Below, in pieces: positions 9,592-18,054 of a stretch of 64,000 nucleotides of DNA (positions are counted from its first letter, which is position 1; every line of letters begins with the position of its first letter). Origin of the DNA: Bacillus sp. es.036 (GTDB lineage: Bacteria > Bacillota > Bacilli > Bacillales > Guptibacillaceae); contig NZ_PDIZ01000001.1 in assembly GCF_002563635.1 (NCBI RefSeq), positions 1,674,001 to 1,738,000 on the forward strand, given 5' to 3'. A model generated the notes under the pieces. The model made no database searches, was not told where the DNA came from, and was given only the letters and a program-made list of their open reading frames with translations. The position numbers were made by a program, and so were the translations under genes.

Positions 9592-10467
9592 TCACTTCGC
9601 CTCCTTGTCCTGAAATCTCATTTGAATCAATGTAAATAGGAAGATAACTAAAAATAATACCCAGCTCATAGCTGATGCATATCCCATATCAAAGTAACGG
9701 AAAGCGTGATTGTATATATTCTGTACCATAACTACAGTCGAACCACCTGGACCTCCGCCTGTCATAATCATCACCTGGTCAAACACCTGAAAAGAATTGA
9801 TCAAAGAAATGATCGTGACGAAAAAAGTAGTTGGTGCCAGCAAAGGAATCGTGATATTCCAAAGCTTCCTTGCTTTCCCCGCTCCATCAATAGATGCTGC
9901 TTCATAAAAAGAAGGAGAGATATTTTGCAGACCACCGAGAAACAAGACCATGACAAATCCTATGTCTTTCCAGGCACTAGTAAGAATGATGCCGATCATA
10001 GCTGTATTCGGGTCATTCAACCACATAGGCCCATCGATACCTATTGTGGATAAAGCATAATTGATGAGTCCATATTCCGGGTTGTATAACCATTTCCATA
10101 CAAGGGAAACCGCAACCCAGCTTGTAATAACCGGCAGAAAGAAGGTAGCTCGAAAAAACGCTCGAAACTTCATTTGTTTGTTCAGAAGTAACGCACAAGC
10201 TAATCCAAATACCAGTACCAATGGGATATAGCCAAGAATGAAGAAAAATGTATTTCGAAAAGAAACCCAAAACTCAGGGTCCTGCATCAAGCGTATGTAG
10301 TTTTCAAAACCTGTAAATTGCATATCCCCAAGCAGGTCCCAATCCGTAAAGCTGATGACTAGGGAAGAAACAATTGGAGCCCCTATAAACGTCAAGAACC
10401 CCAGCAGGTTCGGAAGAAGAAAGACACAAAGCCAAAAAAAAGTTTTTTTCCTCGTCATTCCAACCAT
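9592..10467 (-). CDS. ABC sugar transporter permease (MalF-type)
   Basis: 291 aa, six membrane segments, binding-protein-dependent permease family. The EAA loop reads SFYEAASIDGAGKARKLWNITIPLL. It lies 24 nt downstream of the ROK regulator and just before the second permease. It pairs with that protein to form the translocation pore of a CUT1-type importer. The ATPase is probably a shared MsmK/MsmX-like subunit encoded elsewhere, as is usual in Bacillus. Confidence 0.92.
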   Translation of the reverse strand: MVGMTRKKTFFWLCVFLLPNLLGFLTFIGAPIVSSLVISFTDWDLLGDMQFTGFENYIRLMQDPEFWVSFRNTFFFILGYIPLVLVFGLACALLLNKQMKFRAFFRATFFLPVITSWVAVSLVWKWLYNPEYGLINYALSTIGIDGPMWLNDPNTAMIGIILTSAWKDIGFVMVLFLGGLQNISPSFYEAASIDGAGKARKLWNITIPLLAPTTFFVTIISLINSFQVFDQVMIMTGGGPGGSTVVMVQNIYNHAFRYFDMGYASAMSWVLFLVIFLFTLIQMRFQDKEAK

Positions 10468-10491
10468 AGACCATCACCCCCTCTCAAAATT

Positions 10492-11709
10492 TTAATCCTC
10501 AGCTTTCATTTGTTGATAGATTGGTTCTCGAAATAGTTGGTTAATAGCAAGTAAAGATCCCCCCGTAAACCAAGAGTCATCCTTCAAATGGGAAAAAACA
10601 ATATCTGTTTTGATGTTCACTTTCTCAAAAAAATTATCTTGAGCGATAGTTAGTACTTCGTCCTCAAACAAATGCTTATACTTTACACCTTCCCCTACAA
10701 CAATGATCTTGTCCGGGTTCATCGTATTGATCAGGTTTCTCAATCCGTAGCCAAGGTGTGTACCCATTTCTTTCATAAGGGAAGTTGCCAACAGATCGCC
10801 CTCTTCCGCATCCATTGCTACCTTTGAAAAGTGATAGTCCCTTTCCTCCAAATCAGGTTGCTTATCCGCTAATTCCTTGAGTCTATTTTCAAAATAGAAT
10901 TCCGATGCATACATCTCAAGGCACCCTTTTTGGCCACAGTGACATGAATACCCCTCCATGACCAAGTTTGTATGACCAAATTCTCCAGCACCCCCCACAG
11001 CCCCGTAATAGATGTTTCGATCAATAACAACAGATAATCCAAGCCCAGCCCCAATGGAAACGACTAAAAAATCATTATCCTTTTGACCTTCTCCTTTCTC
11101 AAGTTCAGCCAATGTGTATCCATTGATATTGTTATCAACAAATACCGGAATATCTGGGAAACACTCTTTGATCATAGAGGTGATGGAGACATCCTCCCAG
11201 CCTAACAGGGAAGAACGTATAATTTTCCCTTCATTTCGGTTTACGATACCGGAAGAAAGCACGCCTATACCTAGTAGACGCGAGATATCTTTGTCCTCTT
11301 CAGAAAAAATCCATTTCACTTTCTTTTTAATAAGAAACACGATAGTTTCAGCAGATGCTTTCTTTTCGAATGAAGCATACGTTTTTAATAAGGTCGCACC
11401 ATCCAAGTTTGTAAGCGCTATCAAAATTTGTTCTTCTTCGATTTTAATGCTAACAACATAACCATGGCCTTCGTTAAATTTGAGCAGCTTAGCTTTCCTT
11501 CCTCCTGTAGAGGTTGCTTCTCCTACTTCGTAAATAAGGTCTTGAGATTTCAATTCTTCCATAATGTATGAAAGTGTTGAAATCCCCAGTTTACACTGTC
11601 TGGATATTTCAGATCGACTGATCGGTTGTTGTTGCCGAATAATATTTAATACCTTGAAACGATTAATCTCTTTAATGAGTTCCTTACTACCCGTTCGTAA
11701 AGCTTTCAT
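10492..11709 (-). CDS. ROK-family transcriptional repressor of the sugar operon
   Basis: 405 aa. The N-terminal winged helix-turn-helix (residues about 15-60, PISRSEISRQCKLGISTLSYIM) is followed by a ROK sugar-kinase-like domain with a GVLSSGIVN-type ATP loop, EFGHTNLV and the zinc-binding CHCGQKGCLEMY. XylR/NagC-type members bind DNA until a sugar binds. It is the first gene of the operon and would control itself and the six genes after it. The palindrome at 11758-11778 in its promoter is the obvious operator. Start is ATG after GAGGTG. The inducer is unknown. Confidence 0.92.
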   Translation of the reverse strand: MKALRTGSKELIKEINRFKVLNIIRQQQPISRSEISRQCKLGISTLSYIMEELKSQDLIYEVGEATSTGGRKAKLLKFNEGHGYVVSIKIEEEQILIALTNLDGATLLKTYASFEKKASAETIVFLIKKKVKWIFSEEDKDISRLLGIGVLSSGIVNRNEGKIIRSSLLGWEDVSITSMIKECFPDIPVFVDNNINGYTLAELEKGEGQKDNDFLVVSIGAGLGLSVVIDRNIYYGAVGGAGEFGHTNLVMEGYSCHCGQKGCLEMYASEFYFENRLKELADKQPDLEERDYHFSKVAMDAEEGDLLATSLMKEMGTHLGYGLRNLINTMNPDKIIVVGEGVKYKHLFEDEVLTIAQDNFFEKVNIKTDIVFSHLKDDSWFTGGSLLAINQLFREPIYQQMKAED

Positions 11710-11757
11710 ATCTTCACCTCATCAATATTCCACTTACTTCTTTCAATGAACGAATTA

Positions 11758-11797
11758 AGTGTATATTCAATATACACTACCCATCCAGAAAAGACAA
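11758..11797 (-). promoter_or_regulatory. Promoter and operator of the sugar operon
   Basis: On the minus strand TTGTCT (11792-11797) and TATATT (11769-11774) are spaced 17 nt, a good SigA promoter. A perfect inverted repeat with 10-bp arms, AGTGTATATT and AATATACACT, around one central base (11758-11778) covers the -10 box. A repressor bound there would block polymerase; the ROK protein encoded next is the natural candidate. Confidence 0.75.
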
Positions 11798-12242
11798 CAC
11801 CATTCCTGAAAATTCTGAAAATTATACATTACTCTCATTCGTTTTCTCCTTTCTTTGAATTTGTAAAATAGGCTACACTAATTTGGATAGTTTCGTTAAG
11901 CTCCGAGACACTTTACTCAATATTAAGTTTGAGGTGTGTTTTGCAATAAAAAAACACATAAGCTTGTTAGCCGGTATTTTCAAGTGTTTTGTCTTGATAA
12001 TACTTGGCTCATTCGGTAGCTATCTCCTGTATATGTAAGTACATGTGCGTAATGAATATCACAATCAACTAAAGCCGCTGTATTGTAGCCCCTTACCTTT
12101 TGTGTACCTATAACTTACTTCTCCAGAGACAGGTACTTCCAAAAATAAAAGTTCATCAGTTTATAATATGTACTTACTACAATTCAATTTCCCCCTTTCC
12201 TAAACCGTTATTTATATGTTGTTATCTCGAAACTGAGTCTTC
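11798..12242. other. Intergenic region with no recognisable gene
   Basis: About 445 bases between the sugar-operon promoter and the 3' end of the group II intron. No open frame with a ribosome site was found on either strand. It may be decayed mobile or coding DNA. Bases just left of 12,243 form the intron's 3' exon. Confidence 0.5.
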
Positions 12243-12291
12243 ATACAGATAGATAAGGGTTTGAAGTTATCGCCCCCTTTTCCCCCTGTTT

Positions 12292-12325
12292 GCACCGTAT
12301 GGGCAACTTTCATCGCGTACGGCGC
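12292..12325 (-). ncRNA. Group II intron domain V
   Basis: Exactly 34 nt, with two arms closing on a GATGAAAG-type internal segment. This is the catalytic hairpin and the most conserved part of group II introns. Its intact form suggests the ribozyme is functional. Confidence 0.85.
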
Positions 12326-12383
12326 GCCAACTAATCCAATTCATTCTTTCGATGTAATGAATAAAGCCGATTTATATTAAATC

Positions 12384-14198
12384 TTAGATTGCTTGAAGAT
12401 TGCACTGCCTTCGAAGATCATTTACCTTTTCTTTTTGAGTGTTTTCCAGCTTTAATTCTTTAAGGATCGCTTTAATTTTAAGTGGATCCTTTAAATGTAC
12501 AAGCCGGTGAACGGGTTCATATAACACGATCAGGTTAGAGAATCGATCATCTTTTGAAAGATGATAAGGTCTCTTATGATGACAGTGCCAGTCTGATAAT
12601 CCAAGCTCTGTTCCCGTTACAGCACACTTACCGTACTGAGCGATGAACTTACTAATGCGATTATCATTGTATTCAATCGTTCGATTTGGTATATAGTTTG
12701 ACATGACATAGTTAAGTACATTTTTCTGAATCGCTTTTAGGTTCTGGTGAATTTTCGCCCTACCTTTCGCAGTATAGTTACAGGTTTCTTGCGAAAAACA
12801 TAAGTTGGTTTTATGCCGTTGCGCATAAATCGGGACGAATACCATGTCTTGAATCTTATAATATTGGGGTTCATACCCTTTAAAGCGTTTTTGTAGCGTA
12901 CTTGTCATGTCTTTAAACTCAGCTTCTTTTCTCACGTCTTTTAATCGGTTGTATAATGTCCTGCGAAGATAGAAGTTCAACTCATGTAAATTATTTGTGA
13001 TATGAGTGGCGGCAGCGTAATAATTCTGGATCCCCATGACAACTGTATTGAAATGCCAGACGGTCTCAGCACAAGGCTTTTTATGGATTGCCTTGATGGA
13101 TTCTTTCATTTTCCTTTTGGCATTTGCTTTGGCTTTTTTCGACATATTTGAATGAGCCACAAATCCTTTTCTCGTCTTTCCTTTCTTGACAGCTCGAAAC
13201 GTAAATCCTAGAAACTCTGAAGAGTTTTTCTTTAGGTTTACTACTTTCGATTTTTCTTCACTTGCCTCAAGATGAAGTCTTGTATGGAGAAAATCCTTTA
13301 TGGCATAATTCATTTTCATTGCTTGTGAGCGTGTACGACATAAGACTTTGAAATCGTCCGCATAACGGACGATGTAACATTCTTTTAAATTTGACCTCTT
13401 CAGCGCTTGTATTTTACTTCCATTATGTTTGTACTGATGGCTAGTCTCCAGAGTTTCCCATTGGTTACTAATCCACCAATCTAGTTCATTTAACACAATG
13501 TTGGATAGAAGTGGAGAAATGATACCGCCCTGTTGCGTTCCTCTGGTTGGTATGCCTTCTCCTTCAACCTCTGCCTTCAGAAGCTTTGAGATAATAGAAA
13601 GCAATGCTTTATCCTTTATACCAATAGACCAGATCTGTTTCAGTAATTTGCTGTGATTGACGTTATCGAAGAAGCCTTTAATATCAACGTCAATACAATG
13701 ATAAAGTCCACTCAAATTGATAAGAGACTCGAATCTCGCTTTTGCGTGATGCGTACTTCGATTGGGTCTAAAACCATAGCTGTGTTTGTGGAATTTCGCC
13801 TCACAAATCGGTTCTAGGACTTGTAAAATACATTGTTGAAGAATTCGGTCCCAGATGGTGGGTATCCCCAACGGTCTCGTTTTGCCGTTGGCTTTTGGTA
13901 TTAGAACACGTCTAACGACTTCAGGCTGGTAGGATTGAAGCGTGTTTTGAACTTTCTCAATGACTTCTTCTACAGACAGAGATCGAATGTCATCGATGGT
14001 TAATTTATTAACACCTGCCGTTTTACTTCCCGTATTTCGTTTGATATTTCGATAGGCAAGACGTATATTTTCGTTCGAACAGATAATATTCATTAAGTCA
14101 TAGAAATTCTGACCATTAACACTTTGAGCGTACAGATTATCAAAGCAGTGCTCCATATTGTAATACTCAGAGTGTCTCAGTTTCTTCCGTTTCAACAA
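12384..14198 (-). CDS. ltrA: Group II intron-encoded reverse transcriptase/maturase
   Basis: 604 aa, LtrA-like. The reverse transcriptase domain shows GIPTIWDRILQQ, a QGGIISPLLSN block and the catalytic YADD in YIVRYADDFKVL. The maturase (X) domain follows at about 370-450. The C-terminus carries an HNH endonuclease module (CAVTGTELGLSDWHCHHKRP...). It would help the intron RNA fold and splice and copy it into new DNA sites. All catalytic motifs are present and no frameshift is seen, so the element looks active. The start is TTG, eight bases after GGGAG; the next Met is MEHCFDN. Confidence 0.93.
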   Translation of the reverse strand: MLKRKKLRHSEYYNMEHCFDNLYAQSVNGQNFYDLMNIICSNENIRLAYRNIKRNTGSKTAGVNKLTIDDIRSLSVEEVIEKVQNTLQSYQPEVVRRVLIPKANGKTRPLGIPTIWDRILQQCILQVLEPICEAKFHKHSYGFRPNRSTHHAKARFESLINLSGLYHCIDVDIKGFFDNVNHSKLLKQIWSIGIKDKALLSIISKLLKAEVEGEGIPTRGTQQGGIISPLLSNIVLNELDWWISNQWETLETSHQYKHNGSKIQALKRSNLKECYIVRYADDFKVLCRTRSQAMKMNYAIKDFLHTRLHLEASEEKSKVVNLKKNSSEFLGFTFRAVKKGKTRKGFVAHSNMSKKAKANAKRKMKESIKAIHKKPCAETVWHFNTVVMGIQNYYAAATHITNNLHELNFYLRRTLYNRLKDVRKEAEFKDMTSTLQKRFKGYEPQYYKIQDMVFVPIYAQRHKTNLCFSQETCNYTAKGRAKIHQNLKAIQKNVLNYVMSNYIPNRTIEYNDNRISKFIAQYGKCAVTGTELGLSDWHCHHKRPYHLSKDDRFSNLIVLYEPVHRLVHLKDPLKIKAILKELKLENTQKEKVNDLRRQCNLQAI

Positions 14199-15065
14199 GT
14201 CGGTGACTCCCTTAGGAGTTGAACCTCTTTTAGTCTCACGAGAACCTTATTAATCGATAAAGAACTGTCTTACATGGTTGAATGATCTTCATTAGTCTAG
14301 TGGCGATCCCTCCATGTGAATTAGACATTTCATTGGTACTGTGCCACCACTTTCACTGATATTAAGGTAAGTTATACAGTTGTTATTCTCACAATTGTTT
14401 TCCTTATCACCATTTCATCGGAAGCAAGTCCTCCACGTTATCAGCTTACAACGTTGAATTATATCTATTATAGAAAGAAGTTAGGTGCTTCCTGTAAGCC
14501 TGTTAGTCGTTCATGCGCCTTTAACACACCGTGGACTTTCATATTTACGAGTTTTACTCATCCACTACTAACCTCACTCTTGGTGATATACACATTTCTA
14601 TGTATTGCAGTTATAGACCTGTACCTTCAGAAGTTCGTCAGCTTAACCTCTATTCTTATAGGTTATACGCATTCTCACCATGTTCTTTCAACCCAAGCAT
14701 TATGATTCACACCACCCCCGCAGGTAGGTTTTCGTCAGCCGATCCTGTTACGGTGAATTCTCACGCCTTTTCATCGAGCTTATAACACTCTTATCCTTGC
14801 TAATTCAAGTGCTATTCGACTAAGAGAGAGCCCTTCAAGACGTTACGCTATCATTTGACTCTTCGATATAATCCTTCAGTTCTGTAAAGAACTGTCTAAC
14901 TTTTACCTGAGTAATGTGACCATTCTCAGTTTAATTAGAAACGTTTCGCACCACAAAACTGCCCGATTGCTGAACATCACTACGCTTTAAAAAATACCAT
15001 ATTTTTCTATTCAATCGAACTATTCTACTTTTTTAATGACATTAAATACTTTATTATCAGCAAAA

Positions 15066-15124
15066 AAAGAAGTTCAATTCGAAAGGCCTTTTATGATCCG
15101 CCTGCCAAATTGAACTACTTCTTT
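15066..15124 (-). terminator. Terminator of the glycine-oxidase-like gene
   Basis: The arms AAGAAG-TTCAATT and AATTGAAC-TACTTCTT form a long hairpin with a 3-nt bulge, just past the stop at 15129. A short T-run follows on the minus strand. Confidence 0.55.
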
Positions 15125-15128
15125 CGTA

Positions 15129-16250
15129 TTATTGTTTTGAAATCGCTGCGTGAATGTCGTAATCTGCAGGATCAAGTTCAGTTTCTTTACCAATCGCAAG
15201 CCTGGCAAGTTCAAGTCCAAGATATGGACCTACGGTTAGGCCTGAGGCGCCCAGACCATTTGCAGCTAGTAAATTATTCATCTCAGGTACATAACCGAAT
15301 ACTGGAAGAAAACCTGGTGTGAAAGGACGAAAACCTACTTTTGCTTCCAAAAAAGTACTCTTTGCTAATCCAGGAGCAATAGCAAGTGCTTTACTAAATA
15401 TTTCTTGAAGACCGCCTGCCGTTACTCGCCTGTCCATCCCAGCCTCATTTTCATGAGTTGCGCCAATGACGACTCGCCCATCGTCAAAGCTTAATAAATA
15501 CTGGTCGTTTGGCGGCATCACAACTGGCCACTCGCTTGTAGTTTCACCAGGCACATCAAGGTGAACAATTTGAGCTTTTTGAGAAGTGACGCTGAACTTT
15601 AGTCCTAACGGAGATAAGAGTTCTTCCGCCCATGCTCCAGCGGTAACAATGACTTTATCCGCTTCGAGTGTCTCGCCTTCAATGGTTACTCCTGTGATTT
15701 CGCTATTTGTTGACTGGAGTTTCGCATCACCATATTTCAATGAAGCCCCATGCATTTGTGCAGCGCGTAGAAGCGCTTGTCGAAGTGCTGCGCCATTTAC
15801 TCGAGCGGCTCCGCTCACAAAAACAGACTGATACTCTTCCGCTACGTAAGGAAACATTTTTTTTGTTTCTTCGGCTGATAACTTTTTAATCTCACCTATT
15901 TCTGGTGCATCTTCTCTCCGTTTTTTTGCTCGATCCATCATTTTATCTAATTTCGTTTCATCCGTGTGGAGGCTAATTGCGCCTACTTTCTTGTAACCCG
16001 TTTCTGTCTCTCCATCCTCCATTAATTGTTCAATTAAATTTGGATAGTACTTTGCTCCACCTTTGGCGAGTCGATACCATACCTTATTTCGGCGTTGAGA
16101 GAGCCATGGGCATACGATCCCTGCCGCGGCTTCTGTAGCCTGGCCAGGTTCGTTTCTGTCGATAATTGTAACATCTACCCCCATTTTTGCTAAATGGTAG
16201 GCAGTTGAGGCACCAAGAATACCTGAGCCTATAATAATCATTGAATTCAT
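15129..16250 (-). CDS. FAD-dependent oxidoreductase, DAO/glycine oxidase-like
   Basis: About 373 aa. An N-terminal Rossmann motif (IIIGSGILGASTAYHLAKMG, then IIDRN) binds FAD; the C-terminal GFRPFTPGFLPVFG and NGLGASGLTVGP segments are typical of the D-amino-acid oxidase family. Such enzymes oxidise amino acids to imino acids with release of H2O2. No thiamine genes are near, so a ThiO role in thiamine synthesis is not supported by context; D-amino-acid dehydrogenase or sarcosine oxidase activity is equally possible. The frame can be read from a GTG at 16259, but the ATG at 16250 has better spacing to AGGTG. Confidence 0.85.
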   Translation of the reverse strand: MNSMIIIGSGILGASTAYHLAKMGVDVTIIDRNEPGQATEAAAGIVCPWLSQRRNKVWYRLAKGGAKYYPNLIEQLMEDGETETGYKKVGAISLHTDETKLDKMMDRAKKRREDAPEIGEIKKLSAEETKKMFPYVAEEYQSVFVSGAARVNGAALRQALLRAAQMHGASLKYGDAKLQSTNSEITGVTIEGETLEADKVIVTAGAWAEELLSPLGLKFSVTSQKAQIVHLDVPGETTSEWPVVMPPNDQYLLSFDDGRVVIGATHENEAGMDRRVTAGGLQEIFSKALAIAPGLAKSTFLEAKVGFRPFTPGFLPVFGYVPEMNNLLAANGLGASGLTVGPYLGLELARLAIGKETELDPADYDIHAAISKQ

Positions 16251-16410
16251 CAGTAACACCTATTTCGTTAAATTCATTTCTTTTTCATTTTACACACAAT
16301 CATAAAACCGCTCAAGCAGTTAAAAGACGCTTTGTCGGGAAACAACTTTCTTCTATATAAATTGCTGTCTATGCTAAAATGACACCATTACGTTATGAAG
16401 GAGTTTCATC

Positions 16411-16830
16411 ATGAAAAAAACATTGGATCATATGGGAATTGCAGTTAGACGATTAGATGAAAGTGTTCAGTTTTATACTGAAGTATTAGGAGGAGAACTA
16501 TTCGACCGCTATCGTAGTGAAGCTACAGGAGTTGAGAGCGAAATTGCAGTGATTGACCTTAATGGAAGTCGTATTGAATTGCTTATGCCTACAAACAATA
16601 CAACTTCTCCAATCGCACGATTTATGAAACAAAAAGGAAAAGGCGTTCACCATATTGCATACAGGGTCGATAACCTTGATGAAGCCCTTAAAGAATTAGA
16701 ACAACAAAGCATCCGTGTGATGGAAGAAACACTGCGTATCAATAAACATGGTAGAAGGTTAATTTATTTAAATCCCGCTGATACAGAAGGGACAATTATT
16801 GAATATTGTGATTATCCAGAAACAAATTAA
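16411..16830 (+). CDS. VOC-family protein, methylmalonyl-CoA epimerase-like
   Basis: 139 aa with one glyoxalase/bleomycin-resistance fold built from two beta-alpha-beta-beta-beta units. Probable metal ligands are His7 (DHMGIAV), Glu in IELL, His in GVHHIAY and Glu in IIEYCDY. Size and the GVHHIAYRVDNLDEAL segment are close to methylmalonyl-CoA epimerases. No mutase or carboxylase gene is beside it, so lactoylglutathione-lyase-like or other lyase activity cannot be excluded. AAGGAG lies 8 nt before the ATG. It is single and convergent with the small frame at 16832. Confidence 0.8.
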   Translation: MKKTLDHMGIAVRRLDESVQFYTEVLGGELFDRYRSEATGVESEIAVIDLNGSRIELLMPTNNTTSPIARFMKQKGKGVHHIAYRVDNLDEALKELEQQSIRVMEETLRINKHGRRLIYLNPADTEGTIIEYCDYPETN

Positions 16831-16831
16831 C

Positions 16832-16948
16832 TTATAATTGAATAAACGCTAGTCGAAAAACAAGAATCATAAATAACAAGAATGTGAGCACAAGAAGTAT
16901 ATTAATTCTTGAAGGTAAATTATTATTTTGATTGTTTTTATCACTCAT
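16832..16948 (-). pseudogene. N-terminal fragment of a class B penicillin-binding protein, or a 38-aa membrane peptide
   Basis: A 38-codon frame with GGAGG before its ATG. After a polar MSDKNNQNNN start it reads LPSRINILLVLTFLLFMILV, then FRLAFIQL and a stop. The pattern LPxRxNILxxxxFLLFxxLVxRLxxxQ matches the cytoplasmic tail and membrane anchor of Bacillus PBP2A/PbpH-type transpeptidases. Those continue for some 650 residues, but here a stop comes directly after the helix. Most likely a truncated gene remnant, but the intact ribosome site means a short membrane peptide could still be made. Confidence 0.6.
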
Positions 16949-17147
16949 GGTAGCTTTCCTCCCGTTACTAAAATTGTAAAACGATATCGTTCGTGTTATT
17001 GCTTCATGATCGTTAAGGATTACATTACAAAATCCTCATATCTTTAACATATAGGAAAAACAGCACCTTTACTGAAGGGGCATATTCCTCATCGTTTGCA
17101 TTTTAGCATAATTTCACTTGTTACAAACGAGTTTTTTGGATTCAAAG

Positions 17148-17267
17148 TTATTTTTCTTCAAACGCTTTAAGGAAAAACCGGTAAAAGAAAGCTTTTCTCT
17201 CTATTGCTTGATCTTCTTTTACATCATTCGTTTCCACTTCTTTTCTTATGGATGGAGAAATCGTCAT
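17148..17267 (-). CDS. Short unidentified frame, possible gene remnant
   Basis: A 39-codon frame (ATG at 17265-17267) rich in charged residues (IRKEVETNDVKEDQAIERKA) and ending FYRFFLKAFEEK. The frame stays open upstream to the terminator at 17300, where it reads LLNNLAEWLEI. The ribosome site is weak. Composition looks protein-coding, but I do not recognise it. It may be the 3' remnant of a lost gene between the PBP fragment and the channel gene. The rest of 16,949-17,300 shows nothing else. Confidence 0.3.
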   Translation of the reverse strand: MTISPSIRKEVETNDVKEDQAIERKAFFYRFFLKAFEEK

Positions 17268-17299
17268 TATCTCTAGCCATTCAGCCAAATTATTTAATA

Positions 17300-17332
17300 A
17301 AAAAAATGCAGCCTAAGCTGCATTTTTTTTAT
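17300..17332 (-). terminator. Terminator of the TRIC-like channel gene
   Basis: AAAATGCAGC, a 4-nt loop and GCTGCATTTTTTTT just past the stop at 17338. It is symmetrical with A- and T-runs and could work in both directions. Confidence 0.85.
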
Positions 17333-17337
17333 TCCAT

Positions 17338-17958
17338 CTATGTTTTCGATTCCTCATTATGAATGCTTCTATACGGCAACTTCCATCCATATCGAAGAGA
17401 AAGCATGCGGAGGAACACAATGGTTCCAAATAGTAACATTAATGGAGGCAATTCTTTCGGATAACCAAGGCCGATTAACAGACCAGCCATCATCGCCCAA
17501 ACAGCATAGACTTCTTTTTGCAACACCGTTGGTTTCCTTCTCGCTAGAAGATCACGAATGATCCCTCCACCTGTTCCTGTCATAGCAGCAGCGACCATAG
17601 CTGCAATAAAAGGATGTCCCATCTCCTCTGCAAAGAGTGCACCCTGGATTGCGAATGCTGCGAGACCAATCGCATCAAAGAAGCTCCCCCACTTTTCCCA
17701 GTAATAGTTAATCCAGCTAGCTGGAAAAACAAAGATAACGAGAATTGTAGCGATCGCAATCATAATAAGAATATCTTGATCCCAAATTGAAGCTACGGGA
17801 ACACCTATTAATAAATTTCGGATAATCCCTCCACCAAATGCCGTTGCAAGTCCAAGAACGATTACACCAAGAAAATCAAACTCTTCTTCAAGTGCGACCA
17901 GTGCGCCACTCGCTGCAAAGGCAATCGTACCGATAATATTAAGAATTTCCCAAGTCAC
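17338..17958 (-). CDS. TRIC-type (UPF0126) cation channel membrane protein
   Basis: About 206 aa with seven predicted membrane helices in two repeated triplets. Each repeat carries the family's glycine-rich signature (TAFGGGIIRNLLIG and MTGTGGGIIRDLLARRKP). Prokaryotic relatives of TRIC channels pass monovalent cations; some members are annotated as glycine transporters, so the substrate is open. The GTG at 17958, seven bases after AAAGGG, is a better start than the GTG at 17976. It is a single gene between terminators. Family call is firm, function less so. Confidence 0.85.
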   Translation of the reverse strand: MTWEILNIIGTIAFAASGALVALEEEFDFLGVIVLGLATAFGGGIIRNLLIGVPVASIWDQDILIMIAIATILVIFVFPASWINYYWEKWGSFFDAIGLAAFAIQGALFAEEMGHPFIAAMVAAAMTGTGGGIIRDLLARRKPTVLQKEVYAVWAMMAGLLIGLGYPKELPPLMLLFGTIVFLRMLSLRYGWKLPYRSIHNEESKT

Positions 17959-18054
17959 ACCATTACGCCCTTTCACGATCTATTGAAAGTTAAAGTGTAC
18001 GTCAGCTTTTGCGTGTTAGCAACCCTTAATAGAAAAAAACCCCCAGCTGGAGGT

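Larger units (their letters stand above)
12243..14951 (-). mobile_element. Group II intron, about 2.7 kb, apparently full length
   Basis: Transcribed on the minus strand. The 5' end is placed at GTGCG (14947-14951), the usual GUGYG start. A 34-nt domain V (12292-12325) is well formed, with a closing GCGCCGTAC/CATACGGTGC helix and GATGAAAG. Domain VI follows (GATAA/TTATC stem), and an A seven nt from a terminal AT at 12243 could be the branch point. The maturase/RT is encoded in the loop (12384-14198). Boundaries are read from consensus, not proven; the 3' end could shift a few bases. It sits in non-coding DNA between the sugar operon and the glycine-oxidase-like gene, so it disrupts no visible gene. 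Confidence 0.85.

Noticed and set aside
11880-12000. Possible insertion-sequence end
   Set aside because: The minus-strand sequence has a vague terminal-repeat look, but no matching second end or transposase was found.
14454-14785. Open frames opposite the intron 5' RNA
   Set aside because: They lie within the structured ribozyme part of the group II intron and have no ribosome sites or recognisable content.
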